Shown here piece by piece: positions 59,385 to 64,000 of a DNA stretch of 64,000 nucleotides; position 1 is the first letter of the stretch, and each line of letters starts with the position of its first letter. The DNA comes from an uncultured Oscillospiraceae bacterium. Lineage in GTDB: Bacteria; Bacillota; Clostridia; Oscillospirales; Oscillospiraceae. A program made the position numbers and the translations under genes. Under the pieces are notes generated by a model. That model was not told the origin of the DNA. It searched no databases and saw only the letters and a list, made by a program, of their open reading frames with translations. The stretch lies in the NCBI GenBank assembly GCA_910587645.1, contig CAJUNA010000041.1, positions 186,001-250,000 on the forward strand, in the 5' to 3' direction.

Positions 59385-60785
59385 ATGGCATTGAAAAAAA
59401 ATCAGCAGCATACGGTTTCTATCACGGGCTACACCGCCGAAGGGCTTGGTGTGGCCCGCGTGGACGGACAGGTGGTATTCATCCACGGCGGCGTACGGGG
59501 GGAAACCTGCACCATCCGTATTATGAAGGTGTTAAAAAACGCGGCCTACGGGCGGGTCGAGGAGGTACTGGTCCCCTCCCCTGCCCGGCGGGAGCCGGAC
59601 TGCCCCCACTTCCCCGCCTGCGGCGGCTGCGACTTCCAGCATATCTCTTATGAGGAGGAATTGGACGCCAAGCGGCAGCGTGTAGAAGACGCGTTGCGCC
59701 GGATAGGCGGTGCGGATATAAATATAGAAGAAATCCTCGGCTGTGAGACAGTGGAGCATTACCGCAACAAGGCCCAGTTTCCCGTCAGCCCCCAGGGCCG
59801 CGTCGGATTTTACCGCGCCCGGAGCCATCAAGTGGTTCCCGCCTTGGACTGCCGCTTGCAGGCGCCCCAGGCCAATGCCGCCGCCGCCGCAGTGGAAGCC
59901 TACCTGCGGGAATTCCAAGTCCCCGCCTATGATGAAACTACCCAGAAGGGCTTGCTGCGTCATATTTATGTCCGGACGAACCATTTGGGCCAATCCTTGG
60001 TCTGCCTGGTAGTCAACGGGGACAAACTCCCCCATGAGCCGGAATTGGTCAGCCGGATCCGTAACGCTTCCCCGGATGTATCTGGTGTCATCTTAAATAC
60101 GAATCGTGCTGATACCAATGTGGTTCTTGGCAGCGCCTACCGTACCCTGTGGGGCATAGATACGTTGACAGACACGCTGTGCGGACTGACTTTCCGGCTG
60201 TCCGCACCGTCCTTCTATCAGGTCAACCGCGCCCAGGCGGAACGTCTGTATGAGAAAGCAATTGAATTTGCCTGTCTCTCCGGGCAGGAGACGGTGCTGG
60301 ATCTTTACTGCGGTGCGGGCACCATTACCCTGGCTATGGCGAAGCACGCCCGGTGGGTTATTGGCGCGGAAATTGTGCCTGAAGCGATTGAAAATGCCAA
60401 GGAAAATGCTGAAAGCAACGGAATTTATAATGCGGAGTTTTTCTTAGGCGATGCAGGCGATGTCGCCGCTAAATTGGCTGGAGAAAACCTCCGTCCGGAT
60501 GTAGTGGTAGTAGATCCGCCCAGAAAAGGCCTGGGAGAGGATGTTATTCCGGTCATTGCTGGCCTTGCGCCAGAACGGGTGGTGTATGTCTCCTGTGACC
60601 CAGGGACGTTAGCCAGGGATGTGCGGCGGTTTGCTGAGACCGGATACACAGTCGGAAAAGCCGTAGCGGTGGATCTGTTTGGGAGGACACGGCATGTGGA
60701 GACGGTGGTTCTTCTTTCCAAGCAAACAATCGCCCATCAGAAGATCAAGGCACAGCCATCTCTTGAAAATACAGACAAATTATAA
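59385..60785 (+). CDS. RlmD/TrmA-family RNA (uracil-C5)-methyltransferase
   Basis: This 466-residue SAM-dependent methyltransferase has an N-terminal TRAM domain (about 5-62) and a 4Fe-4S site CPHFPACGGCDFQH. The catalytic domain has VLDLYCGAGTITLAMA (SAM loop), VVVDPPRKGLGEDV, and the nucleophile Cys in VVYVSCDPGTLARD. The family methylates 23S rRNA U1939 or U747, or tRNA U54; Gram-positive paralogues are often called RlmD or RlmCD. GGAGG lies 6 nt before the chosen ATG. The exact target cannot be set from sequence. Confidence 0.9.
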   Translation: MALKKNQQHTVSITGYTAEGLGVARVDGQVVFIHGGVRGETCTIRIMKVLKNAAYGRVEEVLVPSPARREPDCPHFPACGGCDFQHISYEEELDAKRQRVEDALRRIGGADINIEEILGCETVEHYRNKAQFPVSPQGRVGFYRARSHQVVPALDCRLQAPQANAAAAAVEAYLREFQVPAYDETTQKGLLRHIYVRTNHLGQSLVCLVVNGDKLPHEPELVSRIRNASPDVSGVILNTNRADTNVVLGSAYRTLWGIDTLTDTLCGLTFRLSAPSFYQVNRAQAERLYEKAIEFACLSGQETVLDLYCGAGTITLAMAKHARWVIGAEIVPEAIENAKENAESNGIYNAEFFLGDAGDVAAKLAGENLRPDVVVVDPPRKGLGEDVIPVIAGLAPERVVYVSCDPGTLARDVRRFAETGYTVGKAVAVDLFGRTRHVETVVLLSKQTIAHQKIKAQPSLENTDKL

Positions 60786-60790
60786 TTGCC

Positions 60791-60827
60791 AAAAGATGCG
60801 GACTATAAGCCATAGTCCGCATCTTTT
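60791..60827. terminator. Shared terminator of the RlmD-like gene and rsgA
   Basis: AAAAGATGCGGACTAT and ATAGTCCGCATCTTTT form a perfect 16-bp stem with loop AAGCC between convergent genes. T-runs exist in both directions. Confidence 0.93.
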
Positions 60828-60856
60828 TCATCCCTGCTCCGGCTTTCACCGCCCCC

Positions 60857-61750
60857 TCACCGGCGCGGCGCATCCCAAGCTTTTACATCTTTCAGTTCCC
60901 CATAAAGCCGCAAATAACTGCGATGCCTGCTGGGAGGAATCCTTCCCTCTTTTACCGCTTTCAATACAGCACAGCCTTTTTCCTTTGTGTGGCTGCATCC
61001 AATAAAACGGCAATCCTGTAAATAGGGACGAAACTCGATAAAGGTCTCTGGCAGACGCTCTTTCAACGCCAAATCAAGCGTCTGGGTATCAAAGGAACTG
61101 AACCCCGGCGTATCGATGGCTTCTCCCCCGCAGCTCAGAGAAAAAAGCTCCACATGCCGGGTGGTATGCCTGCCCCGCCCCAGCTTCTCACTGACTTCCG
61201 CCACCTGGAGGGAAAAACCAGGCTGGACAGCGTTCAAAAGGCTCGACTTCCCTACGCCGGAGTTGCCGGTAAATGCTGACAGCTTGCCACGCAGCAATTC
61301 CTTCAGCTCCTCCAGGCCCTCTCCCGTCTCCGCGCTGGTCAGGACAGTGGCAAATCCAGCGGCACGGTAAATCTTCGCCAATTCTTCTCCTGGCGCCAGG
61401 TCGCACTTGTTAACGCACACCACAACCTCACAGCCTTTCAATGCCGCAATAGCGGACACCCGGTCGATCAAAAACGGATCTGTCACCGGCACAGCCTGGG
61501 ACGCCACCACGATCAATTGGTCAATATTCGCCACTGCTGGCCGGTCAAAAACCGTACGTCTGGGAGCGATTTCCCAGACCACCCCCTGCCCGTCCTCCGT
61601 CTCTTGAATCTCCACCCAGTCTCCTACCAGGGGGCTGCGGCCCTCTTGGCGGAATTTGCCCCGGGCGCGGCAGGTGATGGTACGGCTCTCCGCGTCCACA
61701 TAGTAGAAACCGCTGAGGGCCTTGCGAATCCTGCCCTTACTCACCTTCAC
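60857..61750 (-). CDS. rsgA: Ribosome small-subunit-dependent GTPase A
   Basis: This 297-residue circularly permuted GTPase helps late 30S assembly. It has an OB fold (about 1-65), then G4 NKCD (114-117), G1 GNSGVGKS (162-169) and G3 DTPG (213-216), with a C-terminal zinc site Cys247, Cys252, His254 and Cys260. The start is a GTG inside the end of prkC (14-nt overlap) with a weak ribosome site, so coupling is likely. The order prpC-prkC-rsgA is conserved in Firmicutes. Confidence 0.95.
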   Translation of the reverse strand: MKVSKGRIRKALSGFYYVDAESRTITCRARGKFRQEGRSPLVGDWVEIQETEDGQGVVWEIAPRRTVFDRPAVANIDQLIVVASQAVPVTDPFLIDRVSAIAALKGCEVVVCVNKCDLAPGEELAKIYRAAGFATVLTSAETGEGLEELKELLRGKLSAFTGNSGVGKSSLLNAVQPGFSLQVAEVSEKLGRGRHTTRHVELFSLSCGGEAIDTPGFSSFDTQTLDLALKERLPETFIEFRPYLQDCRFIGCSHTKEKGCAVLKAVKEGRIPPSRHRSYLRLYGELKDVKAWDAPRR

Positions 61751-63710
61751 GGAACTCGATCACCTCGTCCCTGCACAGCACATCGGAGATATAGACCCGC
61801 AGCCGGTGGCTTCCGGCCGCCCCCTCCAGCAGAAGGCTGAAAGCCCCCTGGTCTCCTGGAACATCCATCTGCTCGAAAATCGGCTGGTCATCCAGAAAGA
61901 CCTGCACAGGAACGCTCTCAAAGCTGTACGGGATATCAATGGTCACAGGTACCGTGATCATCTTTATCCCTTCGCTGTAGGTGAAGGTAACAGTACTCCC
62001 CTGCTCCACCTCCGTATTGCTATCCACGCTCTGGGTGAGAACTGTGCCCTCCTCCTCGGTGCTTTCCACTTTGGTGAATTCCGCTTTCAGTTTCAGCTCG
62101 TCCATCTTACTCTGCACCCATTCCACCGACTGGCCTACGCAGGGAACCATGGTGGAATATAAAATCTTCGGCCCTTTACTGACAATCAGCGTCACTGTAT
62201 CCCCTTCGCTGAGGATCGTCCCCGCCGCAGGCTCGGTACGGATCACACATCCGGCTTCAATTTCATCGCTATACTCCTGTTCCGGTGCTTCCACGATGTT
62301 CAGGTGCAGCTCACTCAACCCCTTGGTCTGCTGCAAGCGCAGCTTAGCGGAGCGGGCTTCATCCCCGGTCACCGACACCAGCTCCCCAGACCGCGCCCCC
62401 ATGCTGATTGTCACGTTAATGGGGATCAACTCGCCGCTGGCGCTCTTGCGGGTGCGGCCGGCCTCCGGGCTTTGGTGGATGATCTGCCCCTCGGCGTACT
62501 CGGTGTTGTGCTCGTGGCTCTCCTCCACGATCTCAAAGATTCCTGCCACCTCCTGGAGGGCTTCCGCCTCCTCCACCGTCTTACCTACCACGTCAGGGAC
62601 ATCATAGGTGGGAATCTCCACCGGCTTAAAGCTCTCCATAATGCCCTTATAGAGCTTGGTACCACCAAAATAACCGATACCGGCAATGATGATAATTAAA
62701 ATCAGGATCTTCCACCAATTACTTTTTGGCTTATCGTAGTAGTCGTCCTCATCGTCCTCAACGGGCGGCGGCGTATAGTGATTCTGTTTCGTCCTGGTCA
62801 CCCCCGTATTCGGGATATGTTGGGTCGGCTCATCCCCGGTTCCAATTTCCCGTTGTAATTCTTCGGTGGAATAATCAAAGCTGATATTCGGATCCCGCCG
62901 AAAAGCGTCCAAATCTGAGATCATCTCATCTGCGGTAGAGTACCGCTTATTCCTATCCGGGGCCATAGCTTTCATACAAATCTGCTCCAGAGCCTCCGGA
63001 ATTTCCAGGTCAATCTCCCTAGGGCTGAGGGGTACGGCGCTGAAATGCTGAATAGCCACGCTCACCGGGTCGGAGCCTTCAAAGGGCAGGCGGCTGGTCA
63101 GCATCTCATAGAGCACCACGCCGGCGGAATAGATATCGCTGCGGTTATCCGTGTAGTCCCCCTTGGCCTGCTCTGGCGAAATATAGTGGACAGAACCGAT
63201 GGCCTCGTTAGAGGGGTTGGAACCATTGGACAGGCAGGCAATCCCGAAGTCCGTTACCTTCACTGTCCCATCCCGGAGAACCATAATATTTTGTGGCTTG
63301 ATATCCCGGTGGACGATGCCCCGGCTGTGCGCATGGCTGAGCCCCTTCATAATCTGGGTAATAAAATGGAGGGCTTCCGGCCAGTTCAGCTTTCCCCGCC
63401 GCTCCATATATTGCTTCAAGGTGATGCCGTCAATCAGTTCCATGACGATATAGTCCATATCGCCCCTCCGGCTCACATCATATACGGCCATGATATTGGG
63501 GTGGCTGAGCATGGCGACAGCCTGGGACTCATCGTGGAACCGGCGGCGGAACTCGGCGTCCTCGCTGAGATCCTTTTTCAGCATTTTGATGGCCACCAAA
63601 CGGTTGAGCCGGTGGCATTTCGCCTTGAACACCACCGCCATGCCTCCTGTACCGATGACCTCCAGGATTTCATAGCGGTTGTCCAGCATCTTTCCTATGT
63701 ATCGTTCCAT
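61737..63710 (-). CDS. prkC: PASTA-domain serine/threonine kinase
   Basis: This 657-residue membrane kinase senses peptidoglycan fragments or lipid II. The kinase domain (about 1-270) has IGTGGMAVVF, Lys42, HRDIKPQNIM with the catalytic Asp136, and DFGIA. A juxtamembrane acidic linker precedes one membrane helix (about 333-348). Three PASTA repeats follow (about 370-575), and then a short beta-rich domain (about 580-657) of the type seen in other Clostridia homologues. The ATG is chosen over a TTG two codons earlier because AAAGGAA lies 9 nt upstream. Targets include division and cell-wall proteins in relatives. Confidence 0.95.
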   Translation of the reverse strand: MERYIGKMLDNRYEILEVIGTGGMAVVFKAKCHRLNRLVAIKMLKKDLSEDAEFRRRFHDESQAVAMLSHPNIMAVYDVSRRGDMDYIVMELIDGITLKQYMERRGKLNWPEALHFITQIMKGLSHAHSRGIVHRDIKPQNIMVLRDGTVKVTDFGIACLSNGSNPSNEAIGSVHYISPEQAKGDYTDNRSDIYSAGVVLYEMLTSRLPFEGSDPVSVAIQHFSAVPLSPREIDLEIPEALEQICMKAMAPDRNKRYSTADEMISDLDAFRRDPNISFDYSTEELQREIGTGDEPTQHIPNTGVTRTKQNHYTPPPVEDDEDDYYDKPKSNWWKILILIIIIAGIGYFGGTKLYKGIMESFKPVEIPTYDVPDVVGKTVEEAEALQEVAGIFEIVEESHEHNTEYAEGQIIHQSPEAGRTRKSASGELIPINVTISMGARSGELVSVTGDEARSAKLRLQQTKGLSELHLNIVEAPEQEYSDEIEAGCVIRTEPAAGTILSEGDTVTLIVSKGPKILYSTMVPCVGQSVEWVQSKMDELKLKAEFTKVESTEEEGTVLTQSVDSNTEVEQGSTVTFTYSEGIKMITVPVTIDIPYSFESVPVQVFLDDQPIFEQMDVPGDQGAFSLLLEGAAGSHRLRVYISDVLCRDEVIEFREGE

Positions 63711-63735
63711 AGTCAAGCGTTCCTTTCTATCCGGC

Positions 63736-64000
63736 TCACTGCCGCCGCAGCAGCACAGCGGTCACATTATCTGGCGCGCCCTGGGCTTTCGCCAGCTCCA
63801 GCAGCCGGTCCAGGCACCGGTTGTCCTCCGTACCCCGCAGGATCTCCTCCTCCAGCTCTCCGTCCATCACCGTACCGGTAAGGCCATCGGTACACAGCAG
63901 CAGGCAGTCCCCTGGCTCCAGGACAGCCATATACCGGTCGCTGAGGGCGGAGGGATCCGGACCCAAAGCGCGGGTAATCAGATTTCGGTTGGGATGTTTT
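63736..64000 (-). CDS. prpC: PP2C-type Stp1/PrpC protein phosphatase, 3' part only
   Basis: Only the C-terminal 87 or so residues are in the window, and the gene continues past the right edge. The frame is open to the edge and reads HPNRNLITRALGPDPS, then DCLLLCTDGLTG (metal-binding Asp-Gly) and GAPDNVTAVLL (metal-binding Asp-Asn), all diagnostic of the PrpC/Stp1 phosphatase. It dephosphorylates PrkC and its targets. Its stop codon lies 25 nt before the prkC ATG. Confidence 0.93.
   Translation of the reverse strand, partial: KHPNRNLITRALGPDPSALSDRYMAVLEPGDCLLLCTDGLTGTVMDGELEEEILRGTEDNRCLDRLLELAKAQGAPDNVTAVLLRRQ

Overview
The window looks like a chromosomal segment of a Gram-positive, anaerobic, gut-type Clostridia, most likely Oscillospirales/Oscillospiraceae. 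This is an inference from several observations: SpoIIM beside XerD, HprK, a BlaI/BlaR-type pair, a PrkC/PrpC/RsgA set, a PPi-type phosphofructokinase, a short HisG with HisZ, a Firmicutes-type GalT, strong AGGAGG ribosome sites and sigma-A promoters almost always spaced 16-18 bp. Gene density is high. I see no rRNA, tRNA, CRISPR array, insertion sequence or prophage. It is mostly core metabolism rather than an accessory island.

Layout. 1-1.6 kb: PPi-dependent phosphofructokinase (+). 1.7-4.7 kb: BlaR1-like receptor protease and BlaI-like repressor (-). 4.7-9.9 kb: a minus-strand run from hprK through a glyoxalase-fold protein, a small HExxH protein, a ROK glucokinase and an aminotransferase to a nucleotidyltransferase. 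10 kb: rpmB (+). 10.3-14.4 kb: spoIIM-xerD-metH (-). 14.7-15.6 kb: yajC and a TIGR04086-type membrane protein (-). 15.8-21.1 kb: an AraC regulator, then galK-galT and two GNAT genes (-). 21.2-30.3 kb: a complete histidine operon led by a TrpR-like regulator (yerC-hisZ-hisG-hisD-hisC-hisB-hisH-hisA-hisF-hisIE), running on into a zinc-ribbon membrane protein and ispE (+). 30.6-33.4 kb: degV and adenine deaminase (-). 33.5-35 kb: an ECF sigma factor and RsiV-like anti-sigma (-), divergent from a large lipoprotein (+). 37.9-46.9 kb: a compact ten-gene minus-strand operon (two M16 peptidase-family proteins, lgt, cbiL, precorrin-2 dehydrogenase, hemC, cobA-hemD fusion, a frameshifted membrane protein, a GNAT, hemB). 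47-50 kb: lysA and asnS (-). 50.2-53 kb: pth, prs and a GlmU-like protein (-). 53.2-57.5 kb: trmL, pgk, tpiA, gpmI (+). 57.6-60.8 kb: a beta-CASP nuclease-like protein and RlmD (+). 60.9-64 kb: rsgA, prkC and the edge-truncated prpC (-).

How the parts fit. Central carbon genes (PPi-PFK, glucokinase, pgk, tpiA, gpmI, galK/galT) lie with the carbon-control kinase HprK. The tetrapyrrole operon carries the 5-aminolevulinate-to-precorrin-3A steps except the 5-aminolevulinate-forming enzymes, which suggests a corrinoid rather than heme end product; a B12-dependent methionine synthase elsewhere in the window would use it. Several envelope or stress sensors are present: BlaR/BlaI, sigma/RsiV, and the PASTA kinase with its phosphatase.

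The most interesting signals are architectural or regulatory. They are a BlaR1-type protease whose sensor carries Asp-box repeats; a GlmU-locus protein that has lost its uridylyltransferase active site; a one-base frameshift in a G5/C5 tract; a hairpin burying a ribosome site; an AraC operator of two 14-mers spaced exactly 21 bp; a 14-bp perfect inverted repeat over the his promoter; and an ECF autoregulatory promoter. I did not find a convincing, wholly new multigene system.
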